Of a stretch of DNA of 33,765 bases, positions 7,883-16,035 are shown piece by piece (positions within the stretch are counted from its first letter, which is position 1; every line of letters starts with the position of its first letter). The notes under the pieces are model-generated. The model was not told the origin of the DNA and made no database searches. It saw only the letters and a program-made list of their open reading frames with translations. Made by a program: the position numbers and the translations under genes. This DNA comes from Bacillota bacterium (GTDB lineage: Bacteria > Bacillota > Clostridia > Christensenellales > Aristaeellaceae), in contig CAUJDI010000004.1 in the NCBI GenBank assembly GCA_963169565.1, positions 1-33,765 on the forward strand. The letters are read 5' to 3'.

Positions 7883-8908
7883 ATGAAAAAACTGATCGCG
7901 ATGTTTCTCTGTCTGACCGTGCTGATGTCCGTCCCGGCCGCCCTGGCGGCCAACGAGGAGCTCACCGGCAAGGTGATGATCTACACCTCCATGTACCAGT
8001 TTGTCATCGACATGATGGACGCGGCGATGGCAGAGGAGTTCCCCAACCTGGACGTCGAGTTCTTCTACGGCGGCACCGGCGCGCTGCAGCAGAAGCTGGC
8101 CGGGGAGATCGAGACCGGCAAGCTGGGATGCGACATGATGCTGGTGGCAGAGCCCGCCTACTCGCTGGAGTTGAAGGAAGGCGGATGGCTGCATCCTTAT
8201 GTGATCGAAGACGCCGCGGATATTCTGCGCTTCCCCTACGACGAGGAAGGCTACTGGTATCCGGTGCGCGTGTGCAACATGGTGCTGGCCTACAACCCTG
8301 AGAAATTCTCTCTTGATGAGCTGCCCAAAAGCTTTGAGGAGTTCGCCTATGACGAGAGCCTCAAGGGCCTGATCTCCATGGGCAATCCGCTCACCTCCGG
8401 CACCACGATGGCCAGCGTCGCTGCGCTGAGCGACCTGTACGGCTACGAGTACTTTGAGGCGCTGGGAAGGAACAACGTCATGATCGAGTCCGGTTCCTCG
8501 GCGCTTGGAAAACTGGAGACCGGCGAATGCAAGGCCATCATGATCCTCGAGGAGAGCGTGCTGAAAAAGCGCAAGGAAGACGGCAGCAAGCTGTCCGTCA
8601 TCTACCCTGAAGACGGAGTCATCCTCATCCCCTCCACCGTCATGACCGTGGCGGAAGACCGCAGCGCGAACATGAACATCGCGGCCTGCGAGGCGATCAC
8701 CGACTGGCTGCTGTCCGAAGCTGGGCAGAAGTTCGTGCTCGAGGGCTACATGCACTCCGTGTTCAAGGGATCAACGGCCATCCCCTATGATTCCGTGGAC
8801 ACCGAAGAGCTGATCGCGTCGGACATCGGGGTCGACTGGGTGCGCTGCTACACGATGCGCGACGAGATCCAGAACGCCTTCCAGCAGAGCGTGACCATCA
8901 GCAAGTAA
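7883..8908 (+). CDS. ABC importer substrate-binding protein (Fbp/AfuA-like family) without lipobox
   Basis: 341 aa. Residues 1-22 are a signal peptide (MKKLIAMFLCLTVLMSVPAA, then LA|ANE). The mature part has the family-typical GKVMIYTSMYQ strand near its N-terminus, EFFYGGTGALQQKL (substrate loop), CDMMLVAEP, a hinge around PEKF, and GNPLTSGTTMASVAAL. This matches the periplasmic-binding family that includes Fe(III)-, phosphonate- and polyamine-type proteins; the ligand is not certain. The only early cysteine (C10) sits inside the hydrophobic core in MFLC, which is not a lipobox, so the protein should be cleaved by signal peptidase I or remain anchored by its signal. The ribosome binding site is AAGGAGG. 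It is followed by the permease and ATPase genes of the same importer. Confidence 0.88.
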   Translation: MKKLIAMFLCLTVLMSVPAALAANEELTGKVMIYTSMYQFVIDMMDAAMAEEFPNLDVEFFYGGTGALQQKLAGEIETGKLGCDMMLVAEPAYSLELKEGGWLHPYVIEDAADILRFPYDEEGYWYPVRVCNMVLAYNPEKFSLDELPKSFEEFAYDESLKGLISMGNPLTSGTTMASVAALSDLYGYEYFEALGRNNVMIESGSSALGKLETGECKAIMILEESVLKKRKEDGSKLSVIYPEDGVILIPSTVMTVAEDRSANMNIAACEAITDWLLSEAGQKFVLEGYMHSVFKGSTAIPYDSVDTEELIASDIGVDWVRCYTMRDEIQNAFQQSVTISK

Positions 8909-8935
8909 ACCCGGATGAACGGGATCGACCGACGC

Positions 8936-8977
8936 GGGCGGAGCGGAGCCGGACAGCCCGGTTCCCTCCGCCCTTTT
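8936..8977 (+). promoter_or_regulatory. Long stem-loop between binding-protein and permease genes
   Basis: GGGCGGAG (8936-8943) pairs with CTCCGCCC (8966-8973). Inside, GGAGCCGG (8945-8952) pairs with CCGGTTCC (8958-8965) with one G-U. Only TTTT follows (8974-8977) before the permease ribosome binding site GGGGAG. It looks like a leaky terminator or an RNA-stabilising hairpin that would raise binding-protein mRNA over permease mRNA, as is common in such operons. Confidence 0.7.
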
Positions 8978-8991
8978 AGGGGAGCAAAACG

Positions 8992-11900
8992 ATGAGGACC
9001 CTTCTGACGCCTGACAACGGCCGTAGCGGACGGCGCGCCAAGGCGGCCCTGGCCCTGGTCTCTGCCCTGGCGGCCCTGCTGATTGCCCTGGGCATCGGGG
9101 GGATGGGGGCTTTGAGCCGGTCCGGCTTTGACGACGCGGCCGGCTTCTCCTTGATCCACAAGGCCGGCCTCGCCGCGGGGGCGGGCCTGAAGGCGGATGA
9201 AGCGATGATCGCCGCGCTGGAGGAGGGGCAAAGACGCGCGCTTGACGCGGCGATGGACGGCGTGATCAGCAGCCTGTGGCGCAAGGTGCGTTACCAGAGG
9301 GAGACCCTTTCGGACTTCAGCCGCGCGGACGCGGCCAAGCGGCAGGCCGTCCTGCAGGACCTTCTGAGGGAAACAGGGGACCCGATGCTGAAAACGCAGG
9401 TCAGTCTGGCGGCGGACGCGCTAGGCGCAGCGGTGACAGGGATCGGGGAGAACGGTGAGCCCGCCTTCCACCGGCTGATCCTGGACCTGGCGGACCATCT
9501 CTCGCAGCCGGGCGCGGGTAATGCCCTGCGCGGGAAGCTGGACGCGCTGGAGCGGGCCGCCGCGCAGGAGGCCGGGCACACCGCCAGGGCAGACTCGCAG
9601 GCCCTGTTTGAGCAGGCCGTCAACGAGAAGAGGCTGTCCCGCTACGCCGAGGGCGGCGCGGGGATGGCCCGCGTCGCGCGGGCGCTGTTTGAGGAGCTGA
9701 TGCGGGTCAGCCCCGGGGCGGACCTGAGCCGCCTTTTTTCCATGCTTCAGGAGGTTCCCAAGGATGGCAAGGCGCTTGCGGGCGTGTTCAGCATGCCCCC
9801 AAGGGAGGCGATCCCCGCCGCACTTGACGCGCTTGTGCCCGACAACATCGCCGGGGCGAGGCTGCTCGCGCTGGCCCGGGAGCTGTATGACGTGCTGAAG
9901 GCGCAGCACCCGGACATCCGGGATTTCGACCACAGCGCCCTGCTGCTGCTCCAGGCTGACGCCATGGAGCCGCAGAGCGCGCAGCTGCTCAGGGATCAGG
10001 CGGAGCGCCTTGGCGCGCAGGCCTGGAACAGGCACCTGTCACCGCTGCTCTCCGAAGCGCTGGAGGCTGCGGCGGGGGAAGCCATGCCCGAGGACGCGCG
10101 GATGATCACCGCCCTGAGCGCCTACATCTCCGGCGAGCCGGCGGATGCGATCCTGGACAGCCTTGCCGGCCTGCTCATCCAGGCCCGGGACAGGGACACC
10201 GCGGCCATGATCGACGACTACCTCGGCAGCCTGCCCGCGCAGGGCGCTTTTGAGATAAGGGCCCGCCTGATCGCCGCGCTGTTCGTCTTTGAGGCGCCCA
10301 AACTGCCCCTTTCTGTGCAGGGCGCGCTGAAGGACATGGGACCCCGCGAGCGGGCGGATTTCCGCGCGGCGGTGCTGGGCGCGCTGGCAGACTCCGCCGC
10401 GCCGCTGCCCGCGATAGCCGAGCAGGCGCTGGCGGCATCCGGGGCGCAGCGGGAGGAGCAGCTGCTCCATCTGCTGCTGATGACCGGGAACGGGTGGGAG
10501 AGGATCTTCGGGGAGGAGATCGGCACCGGCCTGAGGCTGGCCGTGCGCGGCAACGCGCCCCGGATCCGGGCGGCGCAGGACATCGCCGGGGGCGGCGGGA
10601 ACTTCCTGACCCAGACGGTGAACAGCAGGGGGAAGGAACTGACGCTCGCAGGGGCGCTGCTGCTGGCGGACGCCCTGCTGCTTGCCTACCTGATGCGCTC
10701 CGGGCGCGACTGGCGCTTTGACGTCAAATGGCTTCTGATCCTGCTGATCGTCGATTTCATGCTGGTGTTTCAGATCCTTCCGCTGGGATACCTGCTCTAC
10801 CGCGCGCTGACGCCGCAGGGCAGCCTCTCCCTGTCCACCTTCGGAAGGCTGTTCAGCTACGGCATGAACCGCAGCGCCCTGATCAACACCGTTGTCGGCG
10901 GGCTTTCCGCGATGGCGCTGGGCACGCTCATCGCCTTCCCTCTGGCCTGGCTGGTGGGCAGGACCAACCTGTACGGCCGCAGGTTCTTCCGCCGCCTGTT
11001 TGTGCTGACCTACATGGTGCCGCCCTACGTGGGCGCCATGGCCTGGCTGCGGCTGCTCAACCCCAACGTCGGGAATGTCAACGTGGCGCTGCGCGCGCTG
11101 TTCGGGCTCAGCAGCGCCGCGGGCCCCATCAACGTCTACAGCCTGGCCGGGCTGGTATGGGTGCTGACCACGTTCTATTATCCCTACGCCTTCATCACCA
11201 TTTCCCGCGCGATGGAGAAGATGGACCCCTCGCTGGAGGAGGCTTCCCGCATCTCGGGCGCGTCGCCCTTTGTGACGCTGATGAAGGTGACGCTGCCGAT
11301 CATGACGCCCTCGCTCATCGCGGGCGCCCTGCTGGTGTTTGTCAGCGCGGCCAGCTGCTACGGCATCCCCTCCATCATCGGCGCCCCCGGCAAGGTGCAC
11401 ACCGTGACCACCCGGATCATCGAATACTACGGCAGGGGCACCCAGGGGCTCAACGACGCGACCGGTCTGGCGGTGTTCCTGATGGCGCTGGCCATCTTCA
11501 TTCTCTACCTGTCCGACTTTGTCATCGCGAAAAAGCAGTACATCACCGTGTCCGGCAAGTCCACCCGCCCCAACATCGTGGACCTGAGGTCATGGCGCGT
11601 CCCTCTGACGGTCCTGGTGTCCCTGTTCGCGGGGCTGATCATCCTGCTGCCCTTCACGACCATCCTCACCACGTCGCTGAAGATCGACATCGGCAAGTCC
11701 CTCCTGGATGCCGGGAATTTCACCCTCAGCCAGTGGACCTCCATCTTCTCCCGTTCCGAAACCCTTTCAAGCCTGCGCAACAGCCTGGTCTACGCTTCCG
11801 TAGCGGCCACCGTCGGCATCGCGGTCGCCATCACCATGAGCTACCTGATGCAGCGGACACGCATCAGGGGCCGGCGGCTGCCTGACTTCCTGATCACGCT

Positions 11901-12381
11901 GGGATCGGGATCCCCTTCGGTGGTCATCGCGCTGGGGCTGATCATGAGCATGCAGGGCCGCTTCGGCGTGAACATCTACAACACCGCCTACATCCTCATC
12001 GTGGCCTACCTTATCAAGTACATGATGATGGGGATGCGCACGGTGACCTCCGCCATCAGCCAGATCCACGTCTCCCTTGAGGAATCCTCCCAGGTCGCCG
12101 GCGCTTCCTGGCTGGGGACCATGCGCCGTGTGACGGGGCCGCTGATCTTCCCCTCCATCGCGGCGGGGTGGTTCCTCATCTTCATCCCCTGCTTTTATGA
12201 GCTGTCCATGACGACCCTGCTGTACTCCAACTCCACCAAGACCATCGGCTTTCAGCTGTATGAGTACTGGACCTACACCAGCCAGCCGCAGGCCAGCGCG
12301 ATGGCGTTCGGGATCCTGATCATCGTCATCCTCATCAACGCGTTTCTCGGCCGCCTGACCAGGGGCGAGTTCTCCATCTAG
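8992..12381 (+). CDS. Fused double ABC permease (FbpB-like) with a ~500-residue N-terminal ectodomain
   Basis: 1129 aa, about twice the usual FbpB length. Residues 17-41 form a first membrane helix. Residues about 42-548 are hydrophilic, rich in Ala, Leu, Glu and Arg, free of cysteine and look entirely helical; I recognise no known domain. A second helix (about 551-568) and a third (580-606) lead into two binding-protein-dependent permease units. Each has the cytoplasmic EAA loop that contacts the ATPase: first LEEASRISGASP (E749-E750), second LEESSQVAGASW (E1030-E1031). Counting helices from an inside N-terminus places the extra domain outside the cell. The ATG follows GGGGAG. The cognate binding protein is just upstream and the ATPase 15 bp downstream, so the extra domain may bind the non-lipidated binding protein (inference). 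Confidence 0.88.
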   Translation: MRTLLTPDNGRSGRRAKAALALVSALAALLIALGIGGMGALSRSGFDDAAGFSLIHKAGLAAGAGLKADEAMIAALEEGQRRALDAAMDGVISSLWRKVRYQRETLSDFSRADAAKRQAVLQDLLRETGDPMLKTQVSLAADALGAAVTGIGENGEPAFHRLILDLADHLSQPGAGNALRGKLDALERAAAQEAGHTARADSQALFEQAVNEKRLSRYAEGGAGMARVARALFEELMRVSPGADLSRLFSMLQEVPKDGKALAGVFSMPPREAIPAALDALVPDNIAGARLLALARELYDVLKAQHPDIRDFDHSALLLLQADAMEPQSAQLLRDQAERLGAQAWNRHLSPLLSEALEAAAGEAMPEDARMITALSAYISGEPADAILDSLAGLLIQARDRDTAAMIDDYLGSLPAQGAFEIRARLIAALFVFEAPKLPLSVQGALKDMGPRERADFRAAVLGALADSAAPLPAIAEQALAASGAQREEQLLHLLLMTGNGWERIFGEEIGTGLRLAVRGNAPRIRAAQDIAGGGGNFLTQTVNSRGKELTLAGALLLADALLLAYLMRSGRDWRFDVKWLLILLIVDFMLVFQILPLGYLLYRALTPQGSLSLSTFGRLFSYGMNRSALINTVVGGLSAMALGTLIAFPLAWLVGRTNLYGRRFFRRLFVLTYMVPPYVGAMAWLRLLNPNVGNVNVALRALFGLSSAAGPINVYSLAGLVWVLTTFYYPYAFITISRAMEKMDPSLEEASRISGASPFVTLMKVTLPIMTPSLIAGALLVFVSAASCYGIPSIIGAPGKVHTVTTRIIEYYGRGTQGLNDATGLAVFLMALAIFILYLSDFVIAKKQYITVSGKSTRPNIVDLRSWRVPLTVLVSLFAGLIILLPFTTILTTSLKIDIGKSLLDAGNFTLSQWTSIFSRSETLSSLRNSLVYASVAATVGIAVAITMSYLMQRTRIRGRRLPDFLITLGSGSPSVVIALGLIMSMQGRFGVNIYNTAYILIVAYLIKYMMMGMRTVTSAISQIHVSLEESSQVAGASWLGTMRRVTGPLIFPSIAAGWFLIFIPCFYELSMTTLLYSNSTKTIGFQLYEYWTYTSQPQASAMAFGILIIVILINAFLGRLTRGEFSI

Positions 12382-12396
12382 ACCGGAGGGGCAAGC

Positions 12397-13470
12397 ATGT
12401 CCAGCATCACCATCAGGAATGTCACCAAATCCTTTGGCAGCAACCTCATCCTCAGCGAGTTTGACGAGGTGTTCCGGGACGGCGAGTTCGTCACCCTCCT
12501 GGGTCCCTCCGGCTGCGGGAAGACCACCATGCTGCGTATGATCGCCGGCTTTGAAAAGCCCAGCTCCGGGGAGATATGGATCCAGGACACCCTGGTATCC
12601 GGCGGCAGCACCTTTGTGCCCCCGGAGAAGCGGGGCGTTGGGATGGTGTTCCAGAGCTACGCGGTCTGGCCGCACATGGACGTGTTCCACAACGTCGCCT
12701 ACCCGCTCACCATTTCCAGGGCGGACCGGAAAACCGTGGCGGACAGGGTGGCCCGGGTGCTGGACATCGTGCACCTGTCCCAATACGCACAGCGCTATCC
12801 AAACCAATTGTCCGGCGGCCAGCAGCAGCGCGTCGCGCTGGCAAGGGCCCTTGTGGCGGAACCCAAGCTGCTCCTGCTGGACGAGCCCCTCTCCAACCTG
12901 GACGCCAAGCTGCGGGAGTCGATGCGCTTTGAGATCAAGGACATCCAGCGCCGCCTTGACATCACGGTGGTCTACGTCACCCATGACCAGACGGAGGCCA
13001 TGGCGATGAGCGACCGCATCTTCCTCATCTCCCGCGGCGTCGTGCAGCAGTCCGGAACGCCGGAGGAGATCTACAACCAGCCGGTCAACCAGTTTGTGGC
13101 GGACTTCCTGGGAAAGGTGGATTTCATCAAGGGCGAAGCCGGAGAGGGAACTGTCCGGCTCCACGGCGCCGGCGTGACCATCCCCTACCGCGGTGAGCGC
13201 CGGGGCGCTGTGGAGGTGGCGGTTCGGCCTGAGAACATCGGGATGACCCTTGACGGCGCGGGGATCCCGGGGGTGATCGAAAAACGGTACTATCTGGGAG
13301 ACGTATGCGATTTCCGCGTCAGGATCGGTGAACTCCAGCTGCGTGTCATCCGCGAAGGCCGGAGTTTCAGCCAGTTCGCGCCCGGCGACGCGGTCAGGCT
13401 GCAGCTGAGCGACTTCCTTGTGTTTGACGATGATGGGTCATTGCATGAGCAGCTGAAGATCCAGACCTGA
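12397..13470 (+). CDS. ABC importer ATP-binding protein (FbpC/PotA-like)
   Basis: 357 aa. The nucleotide-binding domain fills residues 1-235: Walker [10 protein letters not shown] (36-44), Q-loop [11 protein letters not shown], signature LSGGQQQR, Walker [13 protein letters not shown] and switch histidine [13 protein letters not shown]-type regulatory beta domain follows (about 240-357, with [10 protein letters not shown]). This is the CUT1/MOI-type ATPase layout used for iron, phosphonate, polyamine or sugar import. The ATG at 12397 follows GGAGGGG. It is the last gene of the three-gene importer and should pair with both EAA loops of the fused permease. No strong terminator is visible after it. 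Confidence 0.93.
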   Translation: MSSITIRNVTKSFGSNLILSEFDEVFRDGEFVTLLGPSGCGKTTMLRMIAGFEKPSSGEIWIQDTLVSGGSTFVPPEKRGVGMVFQSYAVWPHMDVFHNVAYPLTISRADRKTVADRVARVLDIVHLSQYAQRYPNQLSGGQQQRVALARALVAEPKLLLLDEPLSNLDAKLRESMRFEIKDIQRRLDITVVYVTHDQTEAMAMSDRIFLISRGVVQQSGTPEEIYNQPVNQFVADFLGKVDFIKGEAGEGTVRLHGAGVTIPYRGERRGAVEVAVRPENIGMTLDGAGIPGVIEKRYYLGDVCDFRVRIGELQLRVIREGRSFSQFAPGDAVRLQLSDFLVFDDDGSLHEQLKIQT

Positions 13471-13715
13471 GCGGAGCGGGCCACGTCATTTTCCGGCCTT
13501 TCGGGTAAAATACAGAAGTCCCCCCGAACGTGTGCCAGAATACTCAAAAGCCGGTCAGTATTTAAAATGGCAGGGCAGGCGGCAAAGCAGCAACATCAGC
13601 GACCGGCGGGGACAGCCCTCCGGCAGGAATGGTTCCGCCGCGGCTTTAACGCCGGTGACCTGTCCGGCCGGGATGCGTTCAAAGACTTTTGACAGGGAAA
13701 GGAAACGGCATCAGT
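13471..13715. other. Intergenic stretch without recognised gene
   Basis: 245 bp between the ATPase gene and msrB. I see only weak GC-rich inverted repeats (GGCC near 13480-13500), an AT-rich patch at about 13557-13567, and no good -35/-10 pair or convincing ORF. Confidence 0.4.
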
Positions 13716-14186
13716 ATGGATGAGCAGAACCCTCAGGAATATCGGAAACCTGCCGCGGAAGAGTTGAAGGCCCGGCTCTCCCCGCTTCAGTACTACGTCA
13801 CCCAGGAATCCGGCACCGAGCAGCCCTTCTACAACGAATACTGGGAGACGGAGGAACTCGGCATCTACGTGGACATCGTGACCGGGGAGCCGCTGTTCTC
13901 CTCAAGGGACAAGTATAAAAGCTCCTGCGGCTGGCCGGCTTTCTCCGCCGCCCTTGACAAGGAGGAGATCAGGGAACTGGAGGACAGGTCTTACGGCAGG
14001 CTCCGCACTGAGGTGCGCAGTCGCCTGGGCGACACCCACCTGGGCCACGTGTTTGAGAACGACCCGGAGAGCCCCAACGGCACCCGCTACTGCATCAACA
14101 GCGCCTCCCTGCGCTTCATCCCGCTTGAGAAGATGGAGGATGAGGGGTACGGGAATCTGATCCCGGAAGTGACAGGCAGAGAATGA
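13716..14186 (+). CDS. msrB: Peptide-methionine (R)-S-oxide reductase
   Basis: 156 aa cytoplasmic repair enzyme that reduces methionine-R-sulfoxide in proteins. Family motifs: [20 protein letters not shown] (resolving C71), [13 protein letters not shown], and [13 protein letters not shown] with catalytic C126. The two CxxC zinc pairs of the zinc-containing subtype are absent (GEPLF in place of the first), so this is the zinc-free form common in Firmicutes. I chose ATG 13716; a TTG at 13689 in the same frame would add nine residues but lies upstream of the GGGAAAGGAAA site. The gene stands alone, without an MsrA fusion. Confidence 0.95.
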   Translation: MDEQNPQEYRKPAAEELKARLSPLQYYVTQESGTEQPFYNEYWETEELGIYVDIVTGEPLFSSRDKYKSSCGWPAFSAALDKEEIRELEDRSYGRLRTEVRSRLGDTHLGHVFENDPESPNGTRYCINSASLRFIPLEKMEDEGYGNLIPEVTGRE

Positions 14187-14212
14187 CCAAAGCCTCTGAG
14201 CAGTTAATGAAA

Positions 14213-14241
14213 AAAGCCCGGCGCATCTTGCGCCGGGCTTT
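14213..14241 (-). terminator. Terminator between msrB and ylxP, strongest on the minus strand
   Basis: AAAGCCCGGCGC (14213-14224) and GCGCCGGGCTTT (14230-14241) form a perfect 12-bp stem with loop ATCTT. Read on the minus strand it is followed by six Ts; on the plus strand only TTTG follows. It lies between two convergent genes and may serve both. Confidence 0.88.
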
Positions 14242-14268
14242 GTGAATATGTAAAAGCCGGATCGTGGT

Positions 14269-14550
14269 TCAGCGGTATCCGCATACCCAATCAATGATCT
14301 CCGCGTCGGTCAAGGACTCGACAGCGCGGTAGAGGCGCTCGGCGATGCCGTCCGCCTGGGACCGGTCCGCGGCAAGGGCCGCGATGCTCAGCTCGGCCAG
14401 GCTGTGCGCGTCCTGCAGTCCGCTTTCGATGACGCTCACGCTGAAGGAACGCCTGAGGCTGAGGATCAGCGGTTTGACAAGGGATCGCTTGTCCTTCAGG
14501 CTCCTGCACCAGGGCGCGCGCAGGCGGAGGGTCACCAGCAGGATCAGCAT
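14269..14550 (-). CDS. ylxP: DUF503 / YlxP-like protein
   Basis: 93 aa. The pattern LRLRAPWCRSLKDKRSLVKPL, then a basic helix, FSVSVIE and a downstream ELSIAALA matches the small DUF503 family (YlxP), whose members are about 90-95 aa with a ferredoxin-like fold. In many Firmicutes ylxP sits in the nusA-infB-rbfA operon and is linked to ribosome maturation; here it lies behind a membrane-protein gene instead. The ATG at 14550 has no clear Shine-Dalgarno sequence. A strong terminator follows. Confidence 0.8.
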   Translation of the reverse strand: MLILLVTLRLRAPWCRSLKDKRSLVKPLILSLRRSFSVSVIESGLQDAHSLAELSIAALAADRSQADGIAERLYRAVESLTDAEIIDWVCGYR

Positions 14551-14602
14551 GAGTCAGGCCGCAGGCTTCGGTTTATCTGTCCTGCTGCCGCAGGTCTTTC
14601 TG

Positions 14603-15034
14603 TCACCCCTGCTGCGGGGGTGCCTGCCCGGCGTCATGCTCCGCCTTGCTTTCCGCTGCTTTCCGTACGCGCACCAGTTCCTCGTGGATGGAATACATCA
14701 GCATCGTCAGCTCAAATCCGATCCGGACCAGGATCGGTCCGGCAACCAGATAGAGCAGCCCCCAGACGCTGCCGCTGAACAGGACGTACAGGCCGTTGAG
14801 GACGGCATAGGCGGTCGCGAAGGCATACAGGAACTTTATGATCATCGGAACCAGGTATTTCGTGAAGTTGAACAGGCTGCTCAACTTGGCCGTGAATCCC
14901 TTGTAGCTGTCCCTGCGGGCAGCGCTCAGGAAGAAATAGGCGATCGCTCCCGCCGCGATCAATGCCAGGATAAAAATGACGATGAATGAAGAGCCGATAG
15001 ACGGGGTGCCGATGTCGATACCGCTGTAATATAT
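14603..15034 (-). CDS. Small DUF4282-like membrane protein, apparent ATA start
   Basis: 143 aa if started at the ATA complementary to 15032-15034. A perfect AGGAGG (complement of 15043-15048) lies 8 nt before this ATA. The frame is closed by TAA directly upstream of that site, and there is no ATG, GTG or TTG between the site and residue 24. The next usable codon, TTG at 14962, has no ribosome binding site and would cut the first membrane helix (SSFIVIFILALIAAGAIAYF) in half. Two further hydrophobic segments follow (about residues 60-105), then a charged tail ending QAPPQQG. The hydrophobic layout resembles small DUF4282-type proteins, but I am not sure. It may be co-transcribed with ylxP, 52 bp downstream. 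Confidence 0.65.
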   Translation of the reverse strand: MYYSGIDIGTPSIGSSFIVIFILALIAAGAIAYFFLSAARRDSYKGFTAKLSSLFNFTKYLVPMIIKFLYAFATAYAVLNGLYVLFSGSVWGLLYLVAGPILVRIGFELTMLMYSIHEELVRVRKAAESKAEHDAGQAPPQQG

Positions 15035-15141
15035 GCCGCTGTCCTCCTGTTATCTTATCTGGAAACCCTGAACGGGTCTTCCTCCTGTCCGAATATCAGG
15101 AAGTTTCCCTGCCGGCGCTGAGGTCCTGGCAGGGACCGTCC

Positions 15142-16023
15142 TTACGGCTGCTCTTCCCCGCCTTCCTTCCGCCATTCATCCAGCACGGCACGGAAGGCCT
15201 CAAGCGCCTCCCGAGAACGCTCATAGGGCACATACACCATGTAGGTCTCCAGGATGTCCCCGGCTGACATGGTGAAGCCCTTCCCCTTGGTAGGCATCGC
15301 CGTGAAGGGGATCTCCGTCGCCTGGAAGGCGATCTGCAGGGCGTTGCGCAGGGGGCCCGGCAGCTCGCCGATCAGGATGGGATCGTCCGTGCGGATCGCG
15401 TTGCCTTTTTTGCCGCACTCCGGGCACGTGTCCCCGGAGTAGGCGGAATAGCAGTCCCCGCAGTGGCTGATCCCTTCCAGCGGAAGGGCCTGATCCTCCT
15501 GAGGCTCTATGAAGAACACCAGGTCCAGGATCTTGTTTCCTTCCCCGTCCGGTTCCGTGAAGCGCGGGCACTGGTAGCGTTCCATGGACCACCAGGCGCC
15601 CTGTTCGTCCTTTTGCAGGGTGATGCCCTCCTCCTCCAGCTTCTCAAGGCAGGCCCCGCACTGCCAGAATATTTCTGGTTCCTTCCCCGAAACGAGGCAG
15701 ACGCCCAGGTCGGCGGCGGGGAGATCCAGTTGCGCGTACCCCGCGGGCGCTTCCGTACCCGGCGGCAGGAACAGACCGATCCAGTACTGGAAGTCCTCCT
15801 TTTCGCTCATCCGCATCAGGCCGACGTAGCTGTCCGCCTCCGGGAAGGCGTCGCGCCAGGCCTGCGTCGTCAGAGCGCTGAGAGGCTCAAAGCGGCCGTT
15901 TGCAAACCAGTCCTCCCAGCAGTTGGCAAAGCTGCCCTCCACCCTGTCCGCTTCGCCGTAGCGGATCCCGATGAAGCGGCTTTCCGGAGCCTGTTCCCGG
16001 TAGGTCCTGATGATCTCCGGCAT
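15142..16023 (-). CDS. GyrI-like domain protein with zinc ribbon and DUF2007-like tail
   Basis: 293 aa. Residues about 1-172 resemble a GyrI/AraC effector-binding domain (FIGIRYGEADRVEG, DSYVGLMRM, FQYWIGLFLP, ILDLVFFIEP). Residues 188-203 form a zinc ribbon (C188-x2-C191-x8-C200-x2-C203). The rest (IGELPGPLRNALQIAF, residues about 215-285) resembles DUF2007, a small signal-transducer-like domain often found beside zinc ribbons. An extra CxxC (C122, C125) lies inside the first domain. No helix-turn-helix is present, so it is not a classical regulator; binding of a small ligand is inference. The ATG follows AAGGGGGGAC, 12 bp after the aldo-keto reductase gene, so the two are probably one operon. 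Confidence 0.7.
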   Translation of the reverse strand: MPEIIRTYREQAPESRFIGIRYGEADRVEGSFANCWEDWFANGRFEPLSALTTQAWRDAFPEADSYVGLMRMSEKEDFQYWIGLFLPPGTEAPAGYAQLDLPAADLGVCLVSGKEPEIFWQCGACLEKLEEEGITLQKDEQGAWWSMERYQCPRFTEPDGEGNKILDLVFFIEPQEDQALPLEGISHCGDCYSAYSGDTCPECGKKGNAIRTDDPILIGELPGPLRNALQIAFQATEIPFTAMPTKGKGFTMSAGDILETYMVYVPYERSREALEAFRAVLDEWRKEGGEEQP

Positions 16024-16035
16024 GTTCGTCCCCCC

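Noticed and set aside
10039-13164. Long minus-strand frames opposite the permease and ATPase genes
   Set aside because: His/Gln/Arg/Gly-rich translations without domains; the plus strand holds unmistakable transporter motifs.
14603-14962. TTG at 14962 as start of the small membrane protein
   Set aside because: No ribosome binding site, and it removes half of the first membrane helix although a perfect site lies upstream.
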